This document shows, one piece after another, positions 35,625-43,739 of a DNA stretch of 64,000 bases. This DNA is from JADGQN01 sp035315185 (GTDB lineage Bacteria > Desulfobacterota > Syntrophorhabdia > Syntrophorhabdales > WCHB1-27). The stretch lies in NCBI GenBank assembly GCA_035315185.1, contig DATFYE010000008.1, positions 7,812-71,811 on the forward strand. Reading direction: 5' to 3'. Position 1 is the first letter of the stretch. Each line of letters starts with the position of its first letter. The translations under genes and the position numbers were made by a program. The notes beneath the pieces are model-generated. The model did no database searches. It was not told the origin of the DNA and worked only from the letters and a program-made list of their open reading frames with translations.

Positions 35625-36158
35625 ATGAAGACAAAATTATTCTGCAATTACTGCCACGGGTCACTTGGGAGGAGACACACCGAAGGTAAGGAACGGCTGG
35701 TCTGCGAGAGCTGCGGGGAGATTTACTACGAGAACCCGTTACCTGTCGTGTCAGTGATCGTTTCTAACCAGAAGCGCGAGCTTCTCCTTGTGAAGAGGGC
35801 AAGAGAGCCTGCCAGGGGCACGTGGTGTTTTCCTATCGGCTTTGCGGAAACGGGCGAGAGCATCGAAGATGCTGCCTTAAGGGAACTCAAGGAAGAGGCT
35901 GGCATTGATGGCAAGATCCTAGAGATCGTGGATGTCTTCTCGGAGAGCAACGAAATCTACGGCGAGGTGCTCGTGATCACCTTTGAAGCGGAACGGGTGG
36001 GTGGAACCGAGATGGCAGGTGACGATGCCGTCGACTGGGCCTACTTTCCTTTGGCTAATCTCCCGAAGCTTGCTTTTCCGTCGCAGGGAAGGGCTCTTCA
36101 GAAGTTGATTGCCCTCAAGAGAGGAACCTGGCCCATAACGGACAAGACTGGTCCATGA
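35625..36158 (+). CDS. Nudix hydrolase with N-terminal zinc ribbon
   Basis: 177-residue Nudix pyrophosphohydrolase. Four N-terminal cysteines (FCNYCHG and LVCESCG) form a zinc ribbon, as in NudC-like or DUF4743-type enzymes. The Nudix box is GFAETGESIEDAALRELKEEAGI (about 79-101), with all conserved Glu and the REUxEE core. It likely hydrolyses a nucleoside-diphosphate compound such as NADH or ADP-ribose; not determined. The upstream in-frame ATG at 35577 is possible but 35625 sits next to the zinc ribbon. Confidence 0.87.
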   Translation: MKTKLFCNYCHGSLGRRHTEGKERLVCESCGEIYYENPLPVVSVIVSNQKRELLLVKRAREPARGTWCFPIGFAETGESIEDAALRELKEEAGIDGKILEIVDVFSESNEIYGEVLVITFEAERVGGTEMAGDDAVDWAYFPLANLPKLAFPSQGRALQKLIALKRGTWPITDKTGP

Positions 36159-36203
36159 GATCCTTCAGGCGAGTAAGGAATATACGGGCGTCGCAAAATC
36201 GTC

Positions 36204-37028
36204 TCACAGCCTGAGCAGCTCTGCTGCGTTTTTCCACAAGATTCTCTCTTTTGTCTCCTGTTCGAGAGGCAGGTCGTAGATCTTTTCTGCGAGTAACCTG
36301 ATGTTGGATACACCCGGCCAGTCGCTGCCAAAAATAAAACGGTCCCGATAACGCTCCAGGTGAGGAAAGTGTTGGAGCACCTGTTTGGCGGGGATACCGG
36401 CGAGCCCGATGTACATGTTCGGATGACGACTGATGAGCCACCCCGCACGCTCATACCAGAAAGACCTACCGCCGTGCTCAAGCACAATCGGCAGAGAAGG
36501 AAAGTCACAGGCGACGTCATCAAGAAGAAGCGGGTCACCGTACTTCACTCGTGATCCCTGGAAGAGAGATATGCCCGTGTGAAAGGCCAGCGGAGTCCTG
36601 TGCTGCTGTGCAACCTCATAGAAAGGAAAAAGCCTCGGATCATTGGGGTAGAAGTGGGCATACGTGGGAAGCATTTTGAATCCCTTGATGCCCAACTGGT
36701 TTATCGCCCTTTCGGCCTGCTCTTCCAGTGGCTCTCCGCTGTACAAGCAGATCGAACCGAAGGCGATGAGGTCTTCTTGGCCATCGCAGAACCGGGACGT
36801 AAACTCGTTGGTGACCACGCCTGAGGTTTCAGGGGCGTATTCGGACAGTACCACTGCTTTATGCACGCCCTGGCTTTTAAGAAACGCAAGGACCCTGTCA
36901 GGAGCTATCTGTTCGGAAAAGTGCTCGTAGTAGAAGGGGTTTACCTGCCGAAAAAAATCCATAACCCATGGAGTCCAGTGGCTCTTTGTTCCAACGTGAA
37001 GGTGAAAGTCTATTACTGGAATCCCCAT
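36204..37028 (-). CDS. Amidohydrolase-family (TIM-barrel) metal-dependent hydrolase
   Basis: 274-residue Amidohydro_2-type protein. The N-terminal metal motif is DFHLHVG, the central KGFKMLPTYAHFYPND holds a candidate bridging Lys, AFHTGISL and LEHGG give His ligands, and FGSDWPG near residue 235 the active-site Asp. Relatives include ACMSD-like decarboxylases and lactone hydrolases. The substrate is not readable, but a link to aromatic degradation is possible in this type of host. Confidence 0.85.
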   Translation of the reverse strand: MGIPVIDFHLHVGTKSHWTPWVMDFFRQVNPFYYEHFSEQIAPDRVLAFLKSQGVHKAVVLSEYAPETSGVVTNEFTSRFCDGQEDLIAFGSICLYSGEPLEEQAERAINQLGIKGFKMLPTYAHFYPNDPRLFPFYEVAQQHRTPLAFHTGISLFQGSRVKYGDPLLLDDVACDFPSLPIVLEHGGRSFWYERAGWLISRHPNMYIGLAGIPAKQVLQHFPHLERYRDRFIFGSDWPGVSNIRLLAEKIYDLPLEQETKERILWKNAAELLRL

Positions 37029-37202
37029 AGCACCTCGATCAGGTTATAAGGGTACTATATCGTGTAACCGACCCCTTTGCAAGGCCGCTATTTTGCATGC
37101 AGAGTGCTACCTGAGCGGCTGAGATTTAGCTTGACATCAAAAATTCACCTGCGCTAAGATAAGCTTTGTAAATTATTTCACATTTGGGAAGGAGGCGGCT
37201 GT

Positions 37203-38354
37203 ATGGATTTTTCTTTGACAGATGAACAGATAGCGATGAAAGACATGGCATACGACTTTGCGATAAAGAAGATAAAGCCGACCATGGAAGAGGATGAGAA
37301 GGAGCATAAATTCAGGCCGGAGATTGTGAAGCAGATGGGACAACTGGGCATGTTCGGCTGCCTCGCTCCCGAAAAGTATGACGGTAATGAGGCGGGCGTG
37401 TTGGCGGCTACGCTCATGGCCATCCAGTTGGCCAGAGTGAGTCCCTCCTGGGGCCTTCCTTTTAATCTTCAAATGAATGGTCCGCAGACCGTGCTCCTTG
37501 AATATGCCAGTGACGAGCTCAAAGAGCAGTATGTGAAGGACCTCGTCAACGCGAAGAAGTTTGGCTGTTTCGCCATTACCGAGCCGAACTCCGGATCGGA
37601 TGTTGTCAGCATGAGGACGACGGCCACGGAGGTCGATGATGGCTTCATTTTGAACGGTACAAAAACCTGGATATCCGGCGTGCCGCATGTCGATTGCGGC
37701 GTGGTCTACGCCATGACTGACAAGGCAGCAAAACACAAGGGCATGTCGGCCTTTTTTATTGACTTCCACACGCCGGGCATTACCCAGAGGGCGATCACAA
37801 CGAAACTGGGTCTCCACTGCGCACCTACGGGCGAGCTCTTCTTCGAAGAGGTAAAGATCCCGAAGAATGCCCTTGTCGGGAAGAAAGGGGACGGCTTCAA
37901 GATATGCATGTCGATGCTGGACCAGACGCGCCTCAGCTCCGCTGCTAGGGCGGTCGGTGTTGGCCAGAGCTGTATCGAAGAGGCGGTCAAATATTGTAAC
38001 GAGAGAGAGCAGTTTGGTCAGCCTATCGGCCAGTTCCAGATGATCCAGGAGCAGCTTGGCCGTATGTCCGTGGAGCATGACGCGGCGAAACTATTGGTTT
38101 ACAGAGCTGCATGGGAGAAGGACAACGGCAAGAAGGGCAACACACTCTCTACGTCCATGGCCAAGTACTACGCAGCTGAATCCGCCAACTTCTGCGCCTC
38201 TGAGGCCGTAAAGATCTTCGGCTCTTACGGGTTTTCTTCAGAGTACCCGGTCGAACGGTTCTACAGGGATGCCAAGTCCTATCAGATTGTCGAAGGCACT
38301 TCCAACGTCCAGAAAATGATCATAGCCCAATTCGCTTTGGGATACAGAAAATAA
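37203..38354 (+). CDS. Acyl-CoA dehydrogenase (glutaryl-CoA-dehydrogenase-like candidate)
   Basis: Flavoenzyme of 383 residues that oxidises an acyl-CoA to enoyl-CoA, passing electrons to an electron-transfer flavoprotein. FAITEPNSGSD (about 122-132) is the flavin/substrate signature, and the catalytic base is Glu364 in QIVEGTSNVQ. It resembles glutaryl-CoA dehydrogenases by overall pattern, but I cannot prove specificity. It is followed by a biotin-carrier gene and an activase gene, a grouping consistent with glutaryl/glutaconyl-CoA metabolism. Strong ribosome-binding site (GGAAGGAGG). Confidence 0.88.
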   Translation: MDFSLTDEQIAMKDMAYDFAIKKIKPTMEEDEKEHKFRPEIVKQMGQLGMFGCLAPEKYDGNEAGVLAATLMAIQLARVSPSWGLPFNLQMNGPQTVLLEYASDELKEQYVKDLVNAKKFGCFAITEPNSGSDVVSMRTTATEVDDGFILNGTKTWISGVPHVDCGVVYAMTDKAAKHKGMSAFFIDFHTPGITQRAITTKLGLHCAPTGELFFEEVKIPKNALVGKKGDGFKICMSMLDQTRLSSAARAVGVGQSCIEEAVKYCNEREQFGQPIGQFQMIQEQLGRMSVEHDAAKLLVYRAAWEKDNGKKGNTLSTSMAKYYAAESANFCASEAVKIFGSYGFSSEYPVERFYRDAKSYQIVEGTSNVQKMIIAQFALGYRK

Positions 38355-38370
38355 TTGAGGAGGTACGTAT

Positions 38371-38586
38371 ATGGCCACAGAAGTGACCGTTCCCATGGTA
38401 GGTAAGATTGTCAATGTGCTCGTTAAGGTTGGAGACAAAGTGAGCGAAGATGATCAGATCGCAACACTTGAAGCTATGAAAATGGAGATGCCCATTGTCG
38501 CTCCAACAGACGGTGTCATTAAAGAAATACTGGTGGCAGCGGGACAGGAAGTGGATGCGGACACGGTGCTCGCAATCATTGAATGA
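38371..38586 (+). CDS. Stand-alone biotin/lipoyl carrier protein
   Basis: 71-residue biotinyl domain. The biotin-attachment motif is EAMKMEMP with Lys37, and the fold ends with DADTVLAIIE. No carboxylase subunits are encoded nearby. The free-standing carrier could serve a membrane decarboxylase such as glutaconyl-CoA decarboxylase (GcdC role) or an acyl-CoA carboxylase. Ribosome-binding site GAGGAGG; gap of 16 bases after the dehydrogenase gene, so co-transcribed. Confidence 0.85.
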   Translation: MATEVTVPMVGKIVNVLVKVGDKVSEDDQIATLEAMKMEMPIVAPTDGVIKEILVAAGQEVDADTVLAIIE

Positions 38587-38604
38587 TCTCAAGGCGGTGA
38601 AACG

Positions 38605-39384
38605 ATGCTGGTGGCAGGGTTAGATATAGGTTCTATTACAACAGAGGCTCTGCTCTTCGATAAGGAAAAGGGTCTTCTCGGCTATGCCATACTGCCCACA
38701 GGAGCTGATTCGAGGAAGACTGCAGAAACAGCACTGGACAAGGTTCTCATGGCCCCTTCCAAGGTTCGCTCAGACATTTCCTATGTCATTGCCACGGGCT
38801 GTGGCAGGAAGCGGGCGGAGTTTGCCAAGGAAGCAATCACCGAGATCACCTGTATTGCGAGGGGCGCCAGCTTCCTCTTTCCTGACGCAAGGACTATCAT
38901 TGACATAGGCGGCCAGGACACCAAAGTTATCAGGGTGGACGAGAGAGGTCGCGTTGTCGAGTTCGAGATGAACGACAAATGCGCAGCCGGCACAGGCAGG
39001 TTCATCGAGGTTATGGCAAACGCCCTTAATGTTGAGTTGGGTGAGATAGGCAAGCTTTCTTTGAACCACAAAAAAGAGCTCACCATCAGCAGCATCTGCA
39101 CCGTGTTCGCTGAGTCAGAGGTGATCTCTCTCGTGAGCGAGGGGCAGGAGCTGGAAGACATCGTCTACGGCATTCATCGGGCCATTGCCGACAGAACCAT
39201 GGGGCTGATCAACAGGCTGGGCGGAGTGCAGGAAAAAGTCGTCATGTGCGGCGGGGTGGCAAAAAATATCGGCGTGGTCAAGGCGCTGGAAAAGGCGCTG
39301 GGTACGTCGATACAGACCTCCGAAGAACCTCAGATCGTAGGGGCTCTCGGAGCTGCGCTTCTGTCTTTGGAAAAAGTCGCATGA
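38605..39384 (+). CDS. BadF/BcrA/HgdC-type ATP-dependent activase
   Basis: 259-residue ASKHA-fold ATPase that reduces a dehydratase or reductase partner through a homodimer-bridging [4Fe-4S] cluster, held by Cys126 (NDKCAAGTGRF) and Cys165 (SSICTVFAESEVIS). ATP motifs: GLDIGSITTEALLF near the N-terminus, DIGGQDTKVI (100-109) and VMCGGVAKN. It resembles HgdC of 2-hydroxyacyl-CoA dehydratases as well as one-subunit BcrA/D relatives. No HgdAB or benzoyl-CoA reductase genes are seen here, so the partner must lie elsewhere. This marks the host as anaerobic. A strong terminator follows. Confidence 0.92.
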   Translation: MLVAGLDIGSITTEALLFDKEKGLLGYAILPTGADSRKTAETALDKVLMAPSKVRSDISYVIATGCGRKRAEFAKEAITEITCIARGASFLFPDARTIIDIGGQDTKVIRVDERGRVVEFEMNDKCAAGTGRFIEVMANALNVELGEIGKLSLNHKKELTISSICTVFAESEVISLVSEGQELEDIVYGIHRAIADRTMGLINRLGGVQEKVVMCGGVAKNIGVVKALEKALGTSIQTSEEPQIVGALGAALLSLEKVA

Positions 39385-39404
39385 ACCAATGATGCTTGAT
39401 TTTA

Positions 39405-39438
39405 AAGGGCCGGCGGGGACAATCCCTCGCCGGCCCTT
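39405..39438 (+). terminator. Intrinsic terminator after the activase gene
   Basis: GC-rich 14-bp near-perfect stem (AAGGGCCGGCG / CGCCGGCCCTT core) with a short loop around ACAA, then CTGTTTGATCT. It ends the acyl-CoA dehydrogenase/carrier/activase transcript and isolates it from the second glycan cluster. Confidence 0.8.
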
Positions 39439-40110
39439 CTGTTTGATCTCGTGATCAAGAGTGCTGCCTCACAACACCGGATCCCCTGCAGACCCTCTCC
39501 TCCGTCGTTGTAAATTTGTGTGCGGTCAGCGGCGAAATAATCTTTTCTCCTAAATCCCAGGCTTAACCCGACGTGCCTATCAGAAATAAACCTTTAACCG
39601 ATTGTATGTGCGTCGTTATCGCGTTACTATGAACAAAAAACTGAAGTCGCAGTCTCAGATTAGCAGGGGCAACATTGATAGGGCCGAATAGGATGTGTGT
39701 TAAGGGACCGGTTGGTTCCTAGGGGCGGTAGCCTGTCCTTCAGCTTCCCGGGATACAGCCACCCACATGTGTAACGTTGCCACTGACGGGAGAAGGGCAC
39801 AGCTCTGCTTGACAGAAGGATATTTCGGGATTAATAGTTTGAATATACTGATGCCGCAACTCTTATGAGCTGAGTAGGAAAACAAGCGTAAAGACAGTCA
39901 TCAGCCGTTAGAGTTAAATCATCTGTGTCAAATCATCAGTGCAGTAACGTTGTTTGCGAGCGTTGGTCCTCATGAAAAAAGAGACTCCAGGGAGGGAGCG
40001 GTCTGAGCTACTTCTCCCGCGCATGCCGATCCAGGCAGGCGGAAGAGCGGGAAGAGACCCACACAAGGACTAGTGTCTGATTGAGGCCACTGCGTATCCC
40101 TGGGGAAGGC
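39439..40110 (+). other. Long leader of the second glycan cluster
   Basis: About 670 bases with no gene. An ops-like motif lies at 39724. Downstream of it TTGACA-17-TAATAG (39809-39837) is a plausible but weak internal promoter, and upstream TTGTAT-17-TACTAT (39602-39630) is a candidate for the main start. No sigma54 -24/-12 pair was found. Nothing else is recognised. Confidence 0.45.
39724..39732 (+). promoter_or_regulatory. ops-like element in the leader of the sigma54 regulator gene
   Basis: GGCGGTAGC followed by CT, so T occupies position 11 as in ops. It lies ~290 bases after the terminator and 379 bases before the regulator's ATG, oriented in the direction of transcription. Predicted recruitment site for the RfaH-like protein. 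Confidence 0.6.
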
Positions 40111-41526
40111 ATGGCACGAAGAATCCAGATGTTCCTGCTCGATGTGAACCCAGCTAACAATCTGGGCGCGAGCCTCGAAAAGATTCTCAAGTCCTCCCCA
40201 AGTTTCTCCGTTGAACTCAGGAAGACAGTATTGCACGACGAGAGCATGCTGCGCGACCTTGACCTTGCAACCACAATCGCTCGTTTTAAGCCCGATATTA
40301 TTTGCATCGTCTTGTCTTCAGAACATCTTTCCCATTTTGATGCGCTCGCCGGCCTTATCAGGTCGACCCTGTCGGACCAGAGGATTATGGTTGTCGTCGA
40401 AGGGGGTGACCCGGAGAGACTGGCTGAGGTGCTCAAGCTGGGCACCGTCGACTTCATCACTGCGCCTCTCAGGGCATTTGACGTACTGCCGCGCCTGGTC
40501 AGGTTGCTTGAAGCGCCACTCACAAACGAATCCCTTGCCCGGAGGATGAAAGAAAAACTGGGGTTGAAACGGCTTGTTGGTGAAAGCCCCGTCTTTCTCG
40601 CAGAGATAAACAAGATCCCAGTCGTTGCAAACAGGGATGCAACCGTGCTCATCTCCGGCGAGACAGGCACGGGCAAAGAGCTGTGTGCCAGGGCGCTCCA
40701 TTACCTGAGCCGGAGATCAGGCAGGGCCTTCATAGCTGTAAATTGCGGAGCCGTTCCTACCGAGCTTCTGGAAAATGAGCTATTCGGCCATGCCAAGGGT
40801 GCTTTCACAGGGGCAAGTTCAACCCAGGATGGTCTGATTCGTGAGGCGGACGAAGGAACTTTGTTTCTTGATGAGGTCGATTGCCTCCCTTTACCCGCAC
40901 AGGTTAAGCTTCTGCGCTTCCTTCAGGACAAAGAATATAAGATGCTTGGCTCTAACAAGGTCTGCCGTGCCGACGCACGTATCATTGCCGCGACCGGCAT
41001 AGATTTGGAAAACGCGGCGAGAGACGGAAAATTCAGGCTAGACCTTTTTTATCGTCTGAATGTCGTTCCGCTCGCCCTTCCTCCCTTGAGAGAGCGACGG
41101 GACGATATCCCGATTCTGGCGCGCCATTTCCTCGAAAAGTATGCCTTTGAGTTTCAAAAGAACGTTTTTGACTTCAGCCCGGAAGCCATGCGCATTCTTC
41201 TGTTGCATAGCTGGCTGGGCAACGTGCGGGAACTGGAGAACGTCGTGGAGCGGGCAGTCATCTTTGCCAGACAAAAAAATATCCAGTATGAGGAGATCGT
41301 CTTGTCACAGTCAGAACCGCTCCCAGAGCGTGCTCCATCGTTCAAAAGAGCAAAGGCCATAGCTGTTGAGCAGTTCGAGAAGAAATATATCCGTGAACTC
41401 CTGGTCGCCAGTCGTGGTAATATCAGCCTCGCTGCAAAGGCTGCACAAAAGAACCGACGGGCTTTTTGGGAACTTATCCGACGGCACAGGATAGACGCGC
41501 GAAGCTTCAGAACTACCTCTGCATAG
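40111..41526 (+). CDS. Sigma54-dependent transcriptional activator with pseudo-receiver
   Basis: NtrC-like activator, 471 residues from the ATG at 40111 (an in-frame TTG at 40081 is the alternative). Residues 1-135 look like a receiver, but beta-3 reads PDIICIVLSSEHLSH where a phosphorylatable Asp would be, so it is probably a phosphorylation-independent pseudo-receiver. The AAA+ domain has Walker A GETGTGKE (183-190), the sigma54 loop GAFTGA (230-235) and Walker B LFLDEVD (251-257); the C-terminal 45 residues are a Fis-type helix-turn-helix. Likely controls the adjoining exopolysaccharide genes. Confidence 0.9.
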   Translation: MARRIQMFLLDVNPANNLGASLEKILKSSPSFSVELRKTVLHDESMLRDLDLATTIARFKPDIICIVLSSEHLSHFDALAGLIRSTLSDQRIMVVVEGGDPERLAEVLKLGTVDFITAPLRAFDVLPRLVRLLEAPLTNESLARRMKEKLGLKRLVGESPVFLAEINKIPVVANRDATVLISGETGTGKELCARALHYLSRRSGRAFIAVNCGAVPTELLENELFGHAKGAFTGASSTQDGLIREADEGTLFLDEVDCLPLPAQVKLLRFLQDKEYKMLGSNKVCRADARIIAATGIDLENAARDGKFRLDLFYRLNVVPLALPPLRERRDDIPILARHFLEKYAFEFQKNVFDFSPEAMRILLLHSWLGNVRELENVVERAVIFARQKNIQYEEIVLSQSEPLPERAPSFKRAKAIAVEQFEKKYIRELLVASRGNISLAAKAAQKNRRAFWELIRRHRIDARSFRTTSA

Positions 41527-41814
41527 AACATGGACAAAAGAGCCACACTGCCTATGACAAATTTGTCCTAGCCTTTCTGCCGCAACATCACCGTGACTTT
41601 CCCTGAAAACTTCCTTGGACCAGGACAAAAATGACCGAGCCAGCCCCTGGGTTGACCGATACATATGGCAAGTGATCCTTCCTCGAAGTGTGCCCGGAGC
41701 TACGTAATCTCTTATAACCAATGAGAAAATAATTTTCTCCTTTCCTTCACTTCAAATCCTGGCCATCGGGAACAGCAATTGCTTTATACGAGGAATTGCC
41801 AAAAGGGGTGCTGT

Positions 41815-42129
41815 GTGCCAAGCCAGGATCTTGAGGACCAGTCACAGACAGCTTATGAGATATTGATATTGTCGTACTTGGCTGAATATTCCGGAGCCCA
41901 GGACACTCTGGATGGCATCATAGAGTGGTGGTTGCTGGAAAGACACGTCAAGTACCAAATAGCGAGAGTCAGGGATGCCCTCAGGGCCCTGGTCAAGGAT
42001 GGGCTGGTGCTGGAGCACAGGATGCAGAATCTGCCAACGCGCTACGGAGTCAACCGGGATAAAGTTGCTGAGATCAGGAAGATTCTGGAAGAGAAAAGTG
42101 CCAGACCTATCACGGCTACTGGGGCTTAG
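41815..42129 (+). CDS. Small winged-helix-like protein, unknown function
   Basis: 104 residues from the GTG at 41815, which follows AAAAGGGG; open frame extends to a TTG at 41779. The sequence is helical and ends ALRALVKDGLVLEHRMQNLPTRYG, the shape of a winged-helix wing, with VNRDKVAEIRKILEEK after it. I do not recognise a family. Placed between the sigma54 activator and the wzz operon, it could be a small regulator of the cluster; that is inference. Confidence 0.55.
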   Translation: MPSQDLEDQSQTAYEILILSYLAEYSGAQDTLDGIIEWWLLERHVKYQIARVRDALRALVKDGLVLEHRMQNLPTRYGVNRDKVAEIRKILEEKSARPITATGA

Positions 42130-42207
42130 TCGGACCGGGAGAAAGAGTTCTAGGTCGGTCCGGGTACCTGCTCTGGTTCTAGTAATGGTTCTCGCAGGGG
42201 AACCAAC

Positions 42208-42216
42208 GGCGGTAGC
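42208..42216 (+). promoter_or_regulatory. ops-like element upstream of wzz
   Basis: GGCGGTAGC followed by AT, with T at position 11. It lies 73 bases before the wzz ATG, between the winged-helix gene and the operon, oriented with transcription. Third copy of the motif in a glycan leader. Confidence 0.62.
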
Positions 42217-42289
42217 ATATGCTTTTCGGGAGACCATTACATTTCAGACTGGAAAGTCGGCTTGACGGCTTAGCAGGAAGGAGAGGTTT

Positions 42290-43732
42290 ATGATGGCACG
42301 CAAGGAGATTGAAGGCCAGGGTACGCTTCGCGATATCGCGTACATCGTCTTCAAGCACAAAAAAAAATTGCTTCTCACCTTTTGTGTAACTGTCGCGTGT
42401 GTCGCCATTGTGTCCTTGTTGATGACGCCAGTTTATCAGGCCTCTTCCAAAATACTGGTTAAATTCGGCAGAGAAAATACGTACATGCCGGCGGTTCCCG
42501 GGGGCGGGGGTTACATGCCGGTTCTTGTCGATCCCGCGAGAGAAGAACGCGTCAATGCGGCTGTGGAAATGATCAAGGGGCAAAAGGTTATCGAAGGCGT
42601 CATCCAGAAGATGGGTGTGAAGAATATTTACCCCCAGCTGGTAAGTGAAAAAGCGCCGTCCTCTATGCAGTCCACGCTGAACGCCGCGACTCGTCTGTTT
42701 CAGAAAGACCTTTCCGTGAAGGGGGTAAGAAAGTCAAATCTTATTGAGATCAAATTTGACCATAATGACCCCATCCTTGCAGTCAAGGTGGTCAATGCGC
42801 TCATCGACACCTTTGTGGAACACCACGTGACGGCTTACAGGGAGCCGCGCAACTTCGATTTCTTCAGCGAACAGGTGAAGCTTTTGACAGCGAAGCTGAA
42901 GGCATCCGAGTCAGAATTGGCTGCATTCCGAAACCGACATTCTATCAGTTCGCTCCAGGATCAGAAGGCAACGCTTCTCAAACAAATCTCCGAAATAGAA
43001 ATCGAGCTTGCGAAGGTCAAGGCCGATTTGGCTGAAAACAGGGGGAAGAGAGAAGCACTTCGGGAAAGCCGGGGTTCACTGACCGCGGAGCCTCGACTTG
43101 GGAAGGAAACAGACTTTAACCCGTATGCACTGAACACCATCCGATCACGGCTGACGGAGTTGAGGTTAAAGGAGACGGAACTGCTGAACAGATACTCGGA
43201 AACGAGTACGCTTGTGATGAACGTCAGGAAAGAGATCGATCAGGCAGAACAGCTCCTGGCCAGGGAAGAGATGACATACCATGATAAAGACGTCAGAAGT
43301 CTGGACCAGAACATACAGGCGTTGAAGCAAAAAGAGGCAGCCCTTGAGAAAACAACGGCAGCTTCTCAAGGAAAGCTGAACAGCGTCGCGGCGGCGGAGA
43401 TGCGATTCATAGAGCTTGAGCGTCAATTCAAGATTGATGAAGAAAACTACCAGCTTTACGTAAGGAAGATGGAGGAGAGTAGGATATCAGACGCTATGGA
43501 CACGGAGAAGATTGCCAACCTCAGTGTGGTGGAGCCTGCCTCCACGCCCACCAAACCGGTTCGCCCCAAAATCTTGCTCAATATGATTCTTGCTGTGGTT
43601 CTGGGTGCTTTGTTGAGTCTATCAGTGACCATACTGGCCGAACGTCTGGGCCACAACTTTGGCAAAGCCAAGGATGTAGAAGAACGGCTCGGTGTTCCGG
43701 TCCTCGCATCGATCCGCGAAATGGAGGTGTGA
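42290..43732 (+). CDS. Wzz/GumC-type chain-length determinant
   Basis: Inner-membrane polysaccharide co-polymerase, 480 residues. The first membrane segment is at about 26-46 (LLLTFCVTVACVAIVSLL), followed by a periplasmic Wzz domain (KILVKFGRENTYMP). A long coiled coil spans 190-380, and the second membrane segment is near 430-455 (LLNMILAVVLGALLSLSVTI). No cytoplasmic kinase domain follows; a separate kinase-like protein is encoded two genes on. It sets polymer length and pairs with an export system. Ribosome-binding site AGGAAGGAGAGG. Confidence 0.9.
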   Translation: MMARKEIEGQGTLRDIAYIVFKHKKKLLLTFCVTVACVAIVSLLMTPVYQASSKILVKFGRENTYMPAVPGGGGYMPVLVDPAREERVNAAVEMIKGQKVIEGVIQKMGVKNIYPQLVSEKAPSSMQSTLNAATRLFQKDLSVKGVRKSNLIEIKFDHNDPILAVKVVNALIDTFVEHHVTAYREPRNFDFFSEQVKLLTAKLKASESELAAFRNRHSISSLQDQKATLLKQISEIEIELAKVKADLAENRGKREALRESRGSLTAEPRLGKETDFNPYALNTIRSRLTELRLKETELLNRYSETSTLVMNVRKEIDQAEQLLAREEMTYHDKDVRSLDQNIQALKQKEAALEKTTAASQGKLNSVAAAEMRFIELERQFKIDEENYQLYVRKMEESRISDAMDTEKIANLSVVEPASTPTKPVRPKILLNMILAVVLGALLSLSVTILAERLGHNFGKAKDVEERLGVPVLASIREMEV

Positions 43733-43739
43733 GCAACGC

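Noticed and set aside
37173..38078. 301-codon frame opposite the acyl-CoA dehydrogenase
   Set aside because: Antisense shadow of a strongly supported gene; His/Leu-rich low-information translation.
39439..40110. Sigma54 -24/-12 promoter
   Set aside because: No GG-N10-GC pair of adequate quality was found by eye; a computed scan is needed.
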